NCBI GenBank assembly: GCA_944349375.1
Contig: CALVMV010000013.1
Location: 1-39,231, forward strand
From: an uncultured Clostridia bacterium
GTDB taxonomy: Bacteria > Bacillota > Clostridia > Christensenellales > UBA1242
Direction: 5' to 3'
DNA length: 39,231 nt
The first letter of the stretch is position 1; each line of letters starts with the position of its first letter. This document shows positions 1 through 6,486 of the stretch, piece after piece. A program made the position numbers and the translations under genes. The notes under the pieces were generated by a model. It was not told the origin of the DNA and did not search any database. It saw only the letters and a program-made list of their open reading frames with translations.

Positions 1-120
1 ACTATAGAAGATTTAGAAAAAGCAGCTTGGTATTTGAATAGAGAAATTCAAAGACGAAAATCAGAAAATGACGAAGAAATCAAAATTTATAAGAAAAACG
101 ACCTCTCAAAATCTATTTAA
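1..120 (+). CDS. C-terminal fragment of an unidentified protein
   Basis: An open frame enters from the left edge in frame 1 and stops with TAA at 118-120, giving 39 residues. The visible tail is charged and helical (EDLEKAAWYLNREIQRRK). A tail of the form 'DLxKAxWYLxRxI' recalls the end of phage DUF3310-type proteins, but the piece is too short to name. It is followed by a non-coding stretch with a hairpin and then the HNH gene at 300. The start lies outside the window. Confidence 0.6.
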   Translation, partial: TIEDLEKAAWYLNREIQRRKSENDEEIKIYKKNDLSKSI

Positions 121-166
121 AGCTGTTTTAAAAATTAAAATATAAACTTATATTACTTATTATATA

Positions 167-207
167 AAATCGCTGTATGGGTATTGTAGAGGCTTATACG
201 GCGATTT
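167..207. repeat. 12-bp stem-loop between the edge gene and the HNH gene
   Basis: The arms AAATCGCTGTAT (167-178) and ATACGGCGATTT (196-207) pair along their whole length with one G-T wobble and a 17-nt loop. No T-run follows on the plus strand, so it is not a classical terminator. It could be a processing site, an operator, or a leftover of endonuclease insertion. Confidence 0.6.
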
Positions 208-299
208 GCTGATTTTAGCCTTAAAATTTCATTTTATATTTAAGTATTTTTACATTTAACGACAAATTTCGACAAAAAGTGAACAGATTGGAGGTATTT

Positions 300-758
300 A
301 TGAGCAGTAATAAAAGAGCAAAAGAAAAACTAATTCAAATATATGGAGCAGAATGTTTTATTGAAAAATTAAAATTAAGAAAAGATACTAAACCAAGAAA
401 ATATAAAGGTAAAAGTCAAATGAAAAAGATGAAACAATTGACTTATCATCATATTAGAATGAAAAAAGATGGAGGTAAAGCAACCGTTGAAAATGGTGCA
501 TTATTGTCAGTAGAAAATCACGCTTGGTTTCATAAACAAACTCCAGAAAATCAAACTATGATGAACAATATGTTTCAAGAATATAAAAGAAATTATCAGG
601 AATGCAAAGTTGTATTCGTAGATGAATTAGATTTTCCATTTGAAATAAAAGCAACTGAATTTTATATAGATGAAAGAGAACAGAAAAAGGTAAAATATAA
701 TCGTGCTAAAGAAAAAAGAGAACTTCAAAAACAAATAGACGACGAATTAGATAGATAA
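300..758 (+). CDS. HNH homing-type endonuclease
   Basis: A 152-residue HNH nuclease of a type common in clostridial phages and mobile elements; it would nick or cut DNA at a recognition site and help its own spread. The core is visible in the middle: YHHI followed by KDGGKATVENGALLSVENH and a WFHKQ motif, the beta-beta-alpha metal fold with paired histidines. An in-frame GTG lies upstream at 279, but GGAGGT at 291-296 points to the ATG at 300. The copies of GTGAACAG at 279 and 766 flank the gene. It stands alone between non-coding stretches and faces the convergent minus-strand operon, as expected for a free-standing selfish gene. Its target is unknown. Confidence 0.85.
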   Translation: MSSNKRAKEKLIQIYGAECFIEKLKLRKDTKPRKYKGKSQMKKMKQLTYHHIRMKKDGGKATVENGALLSVENHAWFHKQTPENQTMMNNMFQEYKRNYQECKVVFVDELDFPFEIKATEFYIDEREQKKVKYNRAKEKRELQKQIDDELDR

Positions 759-802
759 GCCGAAAGTGAACAGAAATATAATACTGCAACTTACAATCAA
801 GT

Positions 803-836
803 TAAAAAATATGGTACCGACATTTGTGTCGATACC
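803..836 (-). terminator. Intrinsic terminator at the end of the left minus-strand operon
   Basis: Arms at 813-822 and 827-836 form a 10-bp hairpin with one mismatch and a 4-nt loop. On the minus strand it is followed by a T-run opposite the A-run at 804-809. It lies just after the stop of the DUF669-like gene. The hairpin also sits between convergent genes. Confidence 0.75.
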
Positions 837-845
837 ACTTTTATA

Positions 846-1274
846 TTAAGCAAGAGTTAAATCTTTATTTCTAAATGAACCGTTAGTTTCGATTTTTAAG
901 TTTACTCTAGTTCCGTTTAGATTTAATGCTCCCATTATAAAATCACTTAATTGTGTACCAGCAACACCTAATTTTTTCAATTGTGTTACAGCTCTTGCTA
1001 CGGCTGTTTGTGTTTTCTTTAAATTTTCTCCTGCAAGCATTAAATAAACGTATTCTTTTTTATTATCTTCTAGAGCAACTATAATCTCTAACATAGGTCT
1101 ACCAGTCTTCTTTGAATTTTTAGTAGAAACAGTATCTATTTCTCCTAAATATGTTCCATCTGGTAATTCTTCGTATGAATTAGCATAGCTTTCTACATTA
1201 TCTACTCCACCCATGTCTTTGAATATGCTATCTAATTCGTTTAAATCCTCAGTACTTATTTCGTTATTATTCAT
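846..1274 (-). CDS. DUF669-like single-strand DNA binding / recombination accessory protein
   Basis: 142 residues. After an acidic N-terminus the segment LPDGTYLGEIDTV, followed by K-K-TGRPMLEI, matches the start of the DUF669 fold: a beta-barrel protein that phages place next to recombinases and that probably binds single-stranded DNA. It follows the Sak4-like ATPase with a 25-nt gap and its own GGAGG site, so the two likely act together in annealing or recombination. It is the last gene of the operon and is followed by a terminator at about 803-836. The two CGG trinucleotides on its coding strand are both out of frame (AAC GGT, AAC GGA). Confidence 0.7.
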   Translation of the reverse strand: MNNNEISTEDLNELDSIFKDMGGVDNVESYANSYEELPDGTYLGEIDTVSTKNSKKTGRPMLEIIVALEDNKKEYVYLMLAGENLKKTQTAVARAVTQLKKLGVAGTQLSDFIMGALNLNGTRVNLKIETNGSFRNKDLTLA

Positions 1275-1299
1275 GTTAATTTCCTCCTCATAAATTATA

Positions 1300-2043
1300 T
1301 TATCCTATTATAGATTTTCTTTTAGGGACTTCATCTTTTTTGGCATATGTATCTTCTACTTTTGTTTCTCCTGTCATTATCTTTTCTGCGTCAAATTTTT
1401 TTGAAGATATTATAAAGTTATCATCAAAAGCCTTTTTTGTCAGTGGAATTGCTGTTTCTTTGATAGCTAATCTTGAACCACCAAACTCGTCATCTGTATG
1501 ACTAATATGAAGTTCGTATTTAGCTGTTCCATCTTCTCCAATTGATTTTACAGTTCTAGCTATTATAGCCATTAGTCCTGACATTTGGTCTCTAAGTTTT
1601 TCTTCAAATACTGGTTGAAATTTAGATATTTCTCTACCAAATTTATTTTTCTCTATGATTTCTTGTTCGTGTGAAATAAACATTACATTATCACAATAGT
1701 CATTTGCTATACGTACAATAGTTTCCCATAAGAAACTTCTAAGCATTGTATAACCTTTATAAGCTATTTCTGATTCATGTTCAACACCATTTTTATCACA
1801 CCAATAAAATCTTAAATAGTCAATTAAATATGAAGTAGTATCTACAATTAACCAGTCTGGTTTTATTTTTCTTACTTTTTCTAATGCGTCATTTAATTCT
1901 TTATAATTTCTAACTCTTAATATTTTATCTGGTTCAAAAGAATAACTCGCGTTACCATCAGTAGAAATAATATAGGCTCCTTCAAATTGACTTGCAAACG
2001 TGGTTTTTCCACTCATAACTTTTCCGTATAACCAAATTTTAAT
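1300..2043 (-). CDS. Sak4-like RecA/Rad51-family ATPase, ATT start
   Basis: About 247 residues. The N-terminus (KIWLYGKVMSGKTTFA) holds the Walker A loop GKVMSGKTT at residues 7-15, and KPDWLIVDTTSY further on is a Walker B segment. This is the layout of Sak4-type phage single-strand annealing/recombination ATPases. There is no usable ATG, GTG or TTG: the in-frame GTG overlaps the Shine-Dalgarno itself. AGGAGG at 2052-2057 lies 8 nt before ATT at 2041-2043, and starting there gives the expected family beginning MKIWLYGK. I therefore call an AUU start, like that of infC. The upstream HNH gene ends at 2045, inside this ribosome binding region, so translation may be coupled. Confidence 0.8.
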   Translation of the reverse strand: MKIWLYGKVMSGKTTFASQFEGAYIISTDGNASYSFEPDKILRVRNYKELNDALEKVRKIKPDWLIVDTTSYLIDYLRFYWCDKNGVEHESEIAYKGYTMLRSFLWETIVRIANDYCDNVMFISHEQEIIEKNKFGREISKFQPVFEEKLRDQMSGLMAIIARTVKSIGEDGTAKYELHISHTDDEFGGSRLAIKETAIPLTKKAFDDNFIISSKKFDAEKIMTGETKVEDTYAKKDEVPKRKSIIG

Positions 2044-2044
2044 T

Positions 2045-2569
2045 TTAATCACCTCCTTGTTTAGAAACATATTCCCAAGTATAACCACCTGCGGTTTGAT
2101 AACCATATTTACCTTTACATACTCCTACTATTTGCGTATTATCGATTCCTGTTTGGCGTTCTGCTTCTCTTGCGCTATGATACACGATTTCTGTCTCAAT
2201 ACATTTTACAGAAATTCCTCTTGATTTAGAAAATCTTAATGGCTTTGTACCATAATTTGAATTGTATTTAGAAGTACACCACTCTAAATTATCTACTTTG
2301 TTATTGGTTTTGTCTTCATCTATATGATTAATTTCTGGTAAGTTGTCTGGGTTTGGTATAAATGCTTTTGCTACTAATCTATGAACTAAATAATGTTTAT
2401 ATTTACCGTTATTATAAAGTATTATGTCTAAATAACCATTGCTTTTTACAAGTTTTAATATCTTTGTTCTACCGGTACGTTTATAATTCAAGGATTTTAT
2501 TCTTCCTAAATTACTTACCTGATAAAGACCCTCATAACCGTCAATATCTTTCCAAATCTCAAGGGTCAT
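2045..2569 (-). CDS. NUMOD4/HNH homing endonuclease upstream of the Sak4-like gene
   Basis: 174 residues. The N-terminal NUMOD4 motif (EIWKDIDGYEGLYQVSN) is followed by the HNH core VHRLVAKAFIPNP...NHIDEDKTNN...LEWCT. The C-terminal DNA-binding tail has ETEIVYHSAREAERQTG and ends in GGYTWEYV. The start ATG at 2569 has AAAGGAGG upstream. The gene sits between a leader with a terminator hairpin and the Sak4-like ATPase, and its last codons form the ATPase ribosome binding site. All CGG trinucleotides in it are out of frame. Confidence 0.9.
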   Translation of the reverse strand: MTLEIWKDIDGYEGLYQVSNLGRIKSLNYKRTGRTKILKLVKSNGYLDIILYNNGKYKHYLVHRLVAKAFIPNPDNLPEINHIDEDKTNNKVDNLEWCTSKYNSNYGTKPLRFSKSRGISVKCIETEIVYHSAREAERQTGIDNTQIVGVCKGKYGYQTAGGYTWEYVSKQGGD

Positions 2570-2604
2570 ACTTGAAATCCTCCTTTCTTTAAATTTAATA
2601 TAAT

Positions 2605-2633
2605 AAAAAATAGACCTTTACGTTATAGGTCTA
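2605..2633 (-). terminator. Terminator hairpin in the leader of the HNH-Sak4-DUF669 operon
   Basis: Arms TAGACCT (2611-2617) and AGGTCTA (2627-2633) pair perfectly, and on the minus strand the stem is followed by six Ts (2605-2610). It lies between a good promoter (2725-2753) and the first gene (2569), so it could act as an attenuator. The nonamer ATAACGTAA occurs in the loop and again earlier in the same leader. Confidence 0.65.
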
Positions 2634-2724
2634 AACAGGAAAATTATTATATTATGAAAATTCACTGCGTTTAGCCTGAAAAACGTCTTACGTTATATTG
2701 TTCTCTATTTTCTATTATGTTTGT

Positions 2725-2753
2725 ATTTTATAATATAAAAAATAAAAAGTCAA
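2725..2753 (-). promoter_or_regulatory. Sigma-A-type promoter for the HNH-Sak4 operon
   Basis: On the minus strand TTGACT (2748-2753) is followed after 17 nt by TAAAAT (2725-2730). It points to the gene start at 2569, leaving a leader of about 150 nt. Confidence 0.7.
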
Positions 2754-2761
2754 GAGATTTC

Positions 2762-3103
2762 TTAACTTTTTTTCAATTTTCTTCTTACTTCATTAAATAA
2801 AAATGATAAGAAATTACTATGTATTCTTAGTTTTTCAGCATAATAACCTGGGTCAGTATCATAAATACTTGTTGAGAATCCGTGTGTACCAAACCCTATT
2901 ACACCAATTATTAAATCATTTGCTAATATACCTCTTTGATGACTACCAAAATTAGAAAACTTATATGAAAATAACACATCATATTGAGAATATTCTTCTT
3001 CTATCTGAATGTTTATTAAAATACTACTATTCTTTTGTAATTCATTTACTATAATTGTAGCGTATTGTTCAATTTTATTTTTTATATCTTCGTCTATTTC
3101 CAT
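2762..3103 (-). CDS. Conserved-looking phage protein with GFGTHG motif
   Basis: 113 residues, function not recognised. It has a helical start, a central beta-rich part and the motif IGFGTHG around residues 70-76, followed by a basic helical end (EVRRKLKKS). The same GFGTHG block occurs in the protein at 17395-17766, also followed by a helix with a K/R-rich end, so the two may be distant paralogues. It follows the membrane protein at 3108 with a 4-nt gap and so shares its transcript. No membrane segment or signal peptide is seen. Confidence 0.65.
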   Translation of the reverse strand: MEIDEDIKNKIEQYATIIVNELQKNSSILINIQIEEEYSQYDVLFSYKFSNFGSHQRGILANDLIIGVIGFGTHGFSTSIYDTDPGYYAEKLRIHSNFLSFLFNEVRRKLKKS

Positions 3104-3107
3104 AATT

Positions 3108-3501
3108 TTATTTCTCCTTTTCTAATTTATCTATACATTCTTCTATTATGTTTTTCTGTTTATTAGCATTTTTTATTGCTTTATCTGATATTTTAGTATT
3201 TATTATTACAATAAATAATAATATAGTAGAACATGAAGCTCCTGCTATTGAAATTATAGCTCTAAATTCATTAAATATAAATTGACAGATTATACTGATT
3301 GCAAATGTAATTAATTGAGCCATAATTATTACAAAATTTATTTTATGACAGGTATTTTTATTCATGTCATATATTAAATCCACAAGTGCTATCTTAGCCA
3401 TAAGTTTATAACCGAGAATGATGACTATCTGTTGTATCTTCTTTTGGTGTAGATTTTTCTTTGAAATCTACCATTTCTAAATTTCCACTAACAACTTTCA
3501 T
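3108..3501 (-). CDS. Membrane protein joined by a +1 shift at an in-frame CGG
   Basis: A 29-codon frame starts at ATG 3501 behind GGTAGGTAGGA and runs into CGG at 3412-3414, then stops two codons later. Skipping the C gives GGT and continues in frame (GYKLMAKIALV) through 97 more residues to 3108, a total of about 130. The second part has two hydrophobic segments (around VIIMAQLITFAISIICQF and SCSTILLFIVIIN) and a lysine-rich end, so it is a two-pass membrane protein. The ATG usually chosen for the second part (3401) has no Shine-Dalgarno before it. I therefore read this as one gene. Function unknown. Confidence 0.6.
3412..3414 (-). other. In-frame CGG, +1 shift site (membrane protein)
   Basis: TCT CGG T: reading continues in frame only if C is skipped and GGT is read. 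The support is the lack of a ribosome binding site for the downstream frame. Confidence 0.55.
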
Positions 3502-3519
3502 TTTCCTACCTACCTTTAT

Positions 3520-3553
3520 AAAAATAGTGGGGTTTATTTCTTTTATCCCCACT
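3520..3553 (-). terminator. Intrinsic terminator after the tRNA/ncRNA transcript
   Basis: AGTGGGG (3526-3532) pairs with CCCCACT (3547-3553). On the minus strand the stem is followed by ATTTTTAT. It ends the tRNA-Ser/ncRNA transcript just before the membrane-protein gene. Confidence 0.8.
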
Positions 3554-3554
3554 T

Positions 3555-3682
3555 GCAACGTCCCGCGTGGAGCGAGCTTTGAAACGTCACGCTGAATACC
3601 TTAGGCTGGAGATACCTTTAAAACGATATTCGCCACCGAAACACACCACGAGGAGGTTGAATATCATGTGTTTCATATATTT
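3555..3682 (-). ncRNA. Candidate structured RNA downstream of tRNA-Ser
   Basis: There is no open frame, but several complementary segments exist on the minus strand: GAAACACA with TGTGTTTC (8 bp), an alternative GATATTC with GAATATC (7 bp), and GCGTG with CACGC. A loop contains CCTCCT, which resembles an anti-Shine-Dalgarno. The segment lies between the encoded CCA of tRNA-Ser and a strong terminator, so it is transcribed. I do not recognise the family. Confidence 0.45.
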
Positions 3683-3773
3683 TGGCGATAAGGGTGGGAC
3701 TTGAACCCACGCGCCCTATTACGGACCTAAGGCGTTAGCAGTGCCTCCTCTTAACCAACTTGAGTACCTTACC
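3683..3773 (-). tRNA. tRNA-Ser (anticodon GCT)
   Basis: The acceptor GGTAAGG pairs with CCTTATC, the discriminator is G and CCA is encoded. The anticodon loop is CTGCTAA (GCT), there is a long variable arm as expected for serine, and the T-loop is GGTTCAAGTCC. It reads AGC/AGU. Confidence 0.92.
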
Positions 3774-3783
3774 GTTTAGGAGT

Positions 3784-3856
3784 ACTAAGGTGGAGGTAGG
3801 AAATAGCAAACAAAATTAATTATATATAAATATATGATTTCATAATCCACCTTAGT
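3784..3856. repeat. 11-bp perfect inverted repeat between tRNA-Ser and tRNA-Glu
   Basis: ACTAAGGTGGA (3784-3794) and TCCACCTTAGT (3846-3856) enclose an AT-rich spacer of about 50 nt. On the minus strand the enclosed segment ends in CCTACCTCC, an anti-SD-like run. It may act in processing of the tRNA precursor. Confidence 0.6.
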
Positions 3857-3860
3857 TAGT

Positions 3861-3935
3861 TGGTAGCGCTACCCAGAGTCGAACTGAGCACCCTAGGATG
3901 AAAACTTAGTGACTTAACCGACTGTCCCTAGCGCC
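3861..3935 (-). tRNA. tRNA-Glu (anticodon TTC)
   Basis: The acceptor GGCGCTA pairs with TAGCGCT (G-T first pair), the discriminator is A and CCA is encoded. The anticodon loop TTTTCAT gives TTC, and the T-loop is TTCGACT. One mismatch lies in the anticodon stem. Confidence 0.85.
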
Positions 3936-4044
3936 ATATTAGATTTGATAGATAATTTATAATTATCTATCAAATACACAGCATGCCTTACATTTTACTT
4001 TAATGAAAGCATTGATATGAAGCCTATGTCCCCTTTTGAAGGGG

Positions 4045-4118
4045 TGGCACCGACTCAAGGATTCGAACCTCAATCAACGGTTTTGGAGACCGGTATGTTA
4101 CCATTACACTAAGTCGAT
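4045..4118 (-). tRNA. tRNA-Trp (anticodon CCA)
   Basis: The acceptor ATCGACT pairs with AGTCGGT, the discriminator is G and CCA is encoded. The anticodon loop CTCCAAA gives CCA, and the T-loop is TTCGAAT. TGA is used as a stop in this window, so this is an ordinary UGG reader. Confidence 0.9.
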
Positions 4119-4153
4119 ATATGGAAGGGCTAACCGACCCCTAATTTAATAAT

Positions 4154-4182
4154 AGTATAACATAAGTTTAATCAAAAGTCAA
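4154..4182 (-). promoter_or_regulatory. Sigma-A-type promoter in front of the tRNA-Trp/Glu/Ser group
   Basis: On the minus strand TTGACT (4177-4182), a 17-nt spacer and TATACT (4154-4159) read towards the tRNAs at 4118 and below. Confidence 0.8.
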
Positions 4183-4202
4183 GTACATATCATAATTTTT
4201 TT

Positions 4203-4307
4203 TTATTTTCTTACATAAGAAGATTTCCACCAATTAATTTCTTCTTCTAATGTAGACTCACATTTACGATAACTATGATGCTCATTGACCAAACCTTTTT
4301 TATTCAT
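4203..4307 (-). CDS. Small charged protein, 34 residues
   Basis: ATG at 4307 is preceded by AAAGGA and the frame runs to TAA at 4203. The product is hydrophilic with a CEST...EEEINWWKSSYVRK end. It follows the gene at 4320 by 12 nt, so it is probably co-transcribed. No function is recognised; its small size keeps confidence moderate. Confidence 0.5.
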   Translation of the reverse strand: MNKKGLVNEHHSYRKCESTLEEEINWWKSSYVRK

Positions 4308-4319
4308 AATAAATCCTTT

Positions 4320-4598
4320 CTATCCTATCCCAAAACCTACATGATTATTTGGAATAAAACTTGGTCTTTTTGATTTTTCGTATATGTCTTTTTCTTCATT
4401 GTATGTAAACCACAATGGATTTTGGTCATATTGATATATTCCTTCTTTTACATTTTCAATTACTGCATATGGATAATAACCTGCTTCCCATAAATCATAC
4501 GCATTGCTTTCAACTATATTAACAGCGTCTTTTAATTCTGAAACATAGCCTACACATCTATTTCCGTGTTTTTCACTAATTGACGTTATAAAATACAT
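4320..4598 (-). CDS. Phage protein of unknown function, 92 residues
   Basis: The frame is open from 4628, but GGAGGA lies just before ATG at 4596-4598, giving a product that begins MYFITSISEKHG. The body is aromatic-rich (YDLWEAGYYPYAVIENVKEG, then PLWFTYNEE). Proteins with this general pattern are frequent in phages of Firmicutes, but I know of no assigned function. It lies between tRNA-Cys and tRNA-Trp on the same strand. Confidence 0.7.
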   Translation of the reverse strand: MYFITSISEKHGNRCVGYVSELKDAVNIVESNAYDLWEAGYYPYAVIENVKEGIYQYDQNPLWFTYNEEKDIYEKSKRPSFIPNNHVGFGIG

Positions 4599-4629
4599 TA
4601 TACTCCTCCTATTAACAATTAAATTCAAA

Positions 4630-4705
4630 TGGAGCTCTATACTGGACTTGAACCAGTGATACTGGTTTTGCAGACCAGTGCCTTAACCAACTTGGCTAAT
4701 AAAGC
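4630..4705 (-). tRNA. tRNA-Cys (anticodon GCA)
   Basis: The acceptor GCTTTAT pairs with ATAGAGC, the discriminator is T as expected for cysteine and CCA is encoded. The anticodon loop CTGCAAA has a perfect CTGGT/ACCAG stem, and the T-loop is TTCAAGT. Confidence 0.92.
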
Positions 4706-4790
4706 ATATAACAGGCATTGACTCGAATATGCGTCCATACTCTATCGCACTTAATAGGTCGTTTACCCACCTGTTTCTATGTGTATGCAC
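4706..4790 (-). ncRNA. tRNA-like or degenerate tRNA element
   Basis: On the minus strand AACAGGT and GCCTGTT could form a 7-bp acceptor-like stem, and TTCGAGT lies where a T-loop would be. However, the T-stem does not pair, no CCA is encoded and the anticodon arm is ambiguous (CTAT/ATAG stem with an 8-nt loop). It sits exactly in the spacing of a tRNA between tRNA-Met and tRNA-Cys. It may be a decayed tRNA or another structured RNA. Confidence 0.4.
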
Positions 4791-4802
4791 GCCCTTTTGG
4801 GC

Positions 4803-4875
4803 TGGTTGCGGTCGTAGGAATCGAACCTCGTCTATAGGTTATGAGCCTATCGTGCTGCCGTTGCACCACCACCGC
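4803..4875 (-). tRNA. tRNA-Met (anticodon CAT), unusual stems
   Basis: The anticodon loop CTCATAA sits in a clean ATAGG/CCTAT stem, the D-arm GTGC/GCAC pairs, the T-loop is TTCGATT and the end is ACCA. The acceptor and T-stem pair only with a mismatch or one-base offset, and the 3' end GC-A-ACCA recalls initiator tRNA. The identity (initiator or elongator) is open. Confidence 0.75.
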
Positions 4876-4894
4876 TATGTATAAAGACATTCAA

Positions 4895-5045
4895 ACACTA
4901 AGGAACTGTTTTATCACCACATCCGGTATTGTTAGCACCTGCTTCTCATCCCATTTGAAGGCGTTTTGGGTTCGTTATGGATTTGGGTAGACCCTCCTTC
5001 CAGAGCCACAGTTCTTTCACCCTTTTGCTAACCTCTGCACCCTGA
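4895..5045 (-). ncRNA. Candidate structured RNA between tRNA-Gln and tRNA-Met
   Basis: A non-coding, comparatively GC-rich segment. GTTAGCA (4931-4937) and TGCTAAC (5026-5032) form a closing stem. Inside, GAAGG (4957-4961) pairs with CCTTC (4996-5000) and GGGT/ACCC forms a small hairpin at about 4985-4994. A weak -10-like ATAATA (plus strand) lies at 5051-5056. The family is not recognised. Confidence 0.45.
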
Positions 5046-5103
5046 CAACTATAATATCTCCATTAATAAAATATCAGCCCCAGGGAATATTTTGAATGTC
5101 TAT

Positions 5104-5177
5104 TGGCTCGAGATTCTAGATTCGAACTAAAAACCCAGCAGTCAAAGTGCTGTGTGATACCATTTCACCAATCTCGA
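5104..5177 (-). tRNA. tRNA-Gln (anticodon TTG)
   Basis: The acceptor TCGAGAT pairs perfectly with ATCTCGA, the discriminator is G and CCA is encoded. The anticodon loop CTTTGAC has a CAGCA/TGCTG stem, and the T-loop is TTCGAAT. Confidence 0.92.
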
Positions 5178-5182
5178 ATATT

Positions 5183-5680
5183 TTAATATGAATATGTTTT
5201 ATTATTTAAAATATATGACATTGTGGATTTTGACACACCAAATCGTTTAGCTAGTGCATTACAACCATATAATTTACTGCGTGGTTGATACATTTTTCTA
5301 CAATAACTTATTTCATTTAACGATAACTTTGAATTACAAGATAAATTACCACGGTCATCTTCTTTAAGTCCTATTTTAATTGAATGTTCTACATTTTCTT
5401 TAGGTGTAACCCATTTTAAGTTACTTACACAATTATTAACTGGATTATTGTCTATATGTAATACTAATGATTTATTTTCTGGATTAGGTATAAATGCTTC
5501 TGCTACTAATCTATGTACAAATACTTGTCTCGCATTACCTCTTTTTCCCATTGATAAATTAACACTTAAATAATTATCTTTATCTAATTTTTGTTTTAAT
5601 ATTTTATTAGTTTTAATACTTTTTACAAAACCGTCATCAGATATTATATAATTATCGTTAATATTACATTTTTTCCACAT
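5183..5680 (-). CDS. HNH homing endonuclease with C-terminal HTH
   Basis: 165 residues. A short NUMOD-like N-terminus (YIISDDGFVKS) is followed by the HNH core VHRLVAEAFIPNP...LHIDNNPVNN...LKWVT and a C-terminal helix-turn-helix (GCNALAKRFGVSKSTMSYI) for DNA recognition. ATG at 5680 has AAAGGGG upstream. It lies just before tRNA-Gln on the same strand, so it may have inserted at the edge of the tRNA cluster. Confidence 0.88.
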   Translation of the reverse strand: MWKKCNINDNYIISDDGFVKSIKTNKILKQKLDKDNYLSVNLSMGKRGNARQVFVHRLVAEAFIPNPENKSLVLHIDNNPVNNCVSNLKWVTPKENVEHSIKIGLKEDDRGNLSCNSKLSLNEISYCRKMYQPRSKLYGCNALAKRFGVSKSTMSYILNNKTYSY

Positions 5681-5692
5681 AGTTGCACCCCT

Positions 5693-5863
5693 TTATCTTA
5701 TAAATTTCAAATATTCTGTGTGAGGTTCGTAATTATGTTTTTTACAATATTTTAAATAGCATTCTTCACTACAAAAATGTTCATCATATTCATTTCTACA
5801 ACCCCATATTGTAAACTGTCCACAATGTTTACATCTATAACCTATCATATAATCAATAATCAT
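5693..5863 (-). CDS. Small zinc-finger-like protein, 56 residues
   Basis: GGAG precedes ATG at 5863 and the frame ends at 5693. The protein has six cysteines: a CKHC pair, a single Cys, CSEEC, and a Cys near residue 40. This would suit a small zinc-binding fold. It is sandwiched between the Dam-like methylase (10-nt gap) and the HNH gene (12-nt gap). Function unknown; it may bind nucleic acid. Confidence 0.65.
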   Translation of the reverse strand: MIIDYMIGYRCKHCGQFTIWGCRNEYDEHFCSEECYLKYCKKHNYEPHTEYLKFIR

Positions 5864-5872
5864 AATTAACTC

Positions 5873-6475
5873 CTATCTATACCAAGATTTCTTTTCTATT
5901 GTTGTACTATTTAAACCTGTTACAGTTTCAATGTCAGTAATTCCTGGTTTTTCTGCTTTCAAGTCTATATATTCAACTGAGTTTTCGTCAGCTAATTTTA
6001 TAATCACACTACCAAATGCAGGACTTTTGCCTTGTTTCCCTAATCCACTTTCAAAATTTACTCTACCTCTCGGTATAAATAATTTGCATTTACAATTTAA
6101 ATCATGAAATCTTGCTGTAGTTAAAAATTCTATAGGAAATAGTACATATATAGTATTATGAGCAATGTTATATGTTTCTACTGCTTTAGCTAAGAATTTA
6201 TGTTTTTCACTGAATGGTGGATTAATCCATATACGTTTGTAAGGTGTCCAATCTTGAATTAAACCATCGGTTTCAATTGTATCATAATGAGGTACACCAA
6301 ACTCTTTTGCTTTTCCTTCGCATGTTGCTGGGTCATAATCAAATCCGTCTGGATAGAAAAAATCTACTACATATTTTGGTGTATAATATTCGTTATCTTT
6401 TTCAAATACTACGTCTCCTTTTGACATCTTTCCATCTCCTTTGTTTTTCTTTACATATAACATTTGACCCGCCAT
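5873..6475 (-). CDS. Phage Dam-type adenine-N6 methyltransferase
   Basis: About 200 residues. DNEYYTPKYVVDFFYP resembles the start of phage Dam-family proteins, and WINPPFS around residue 88 is the catalytic (D/N)PP(Y/F) motif. It would methylate adenines in phage DNA, perhaps against restriction. ATG at 6475 has AAGGAG upstream; a second SD-led ATG lies in frame at about 6427 (MSKGDVVF), so the shorter form could be the main product. It belongs to the operon running from about 7532 to 5693. Confidence 0.8.
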   Translation of the reverse strand: MAGQMLYVKKNKGDGKMSKGDVVFEKDNEYYTPKYVVDFFYPDGFDYDPATCEGKAKEFGVPHYDTIETDGLIQDWTPYKRIWINPPFSEKHKFLAKAVETYNIAHNTIYVLFPIEFLTTARFHDLNCKCKLFIPRGRVNFESGLGKQGKSPAFGSVIIKLADENSVEYIDLKAEKPGITDIETVTGLNSTTIEKKSWYR

Positions 6476-6486
6476 TATATTTCTCC

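Noticed and set aside
759..858. Read-through extension of the first HNH gene past its TAA
   Set aside because: The frame stays open for about 33 codons but runs through the terminator hairpin and the end of the opposite gene; no motif.
3683..5177. TGA recoding supported by a phage tRNA-Trp
   Set aside because: The tRNA-Trp has anticodon CCA (UGG only) and TGA works as a normal stop, for example in terS and before the metallophosphoesterase.
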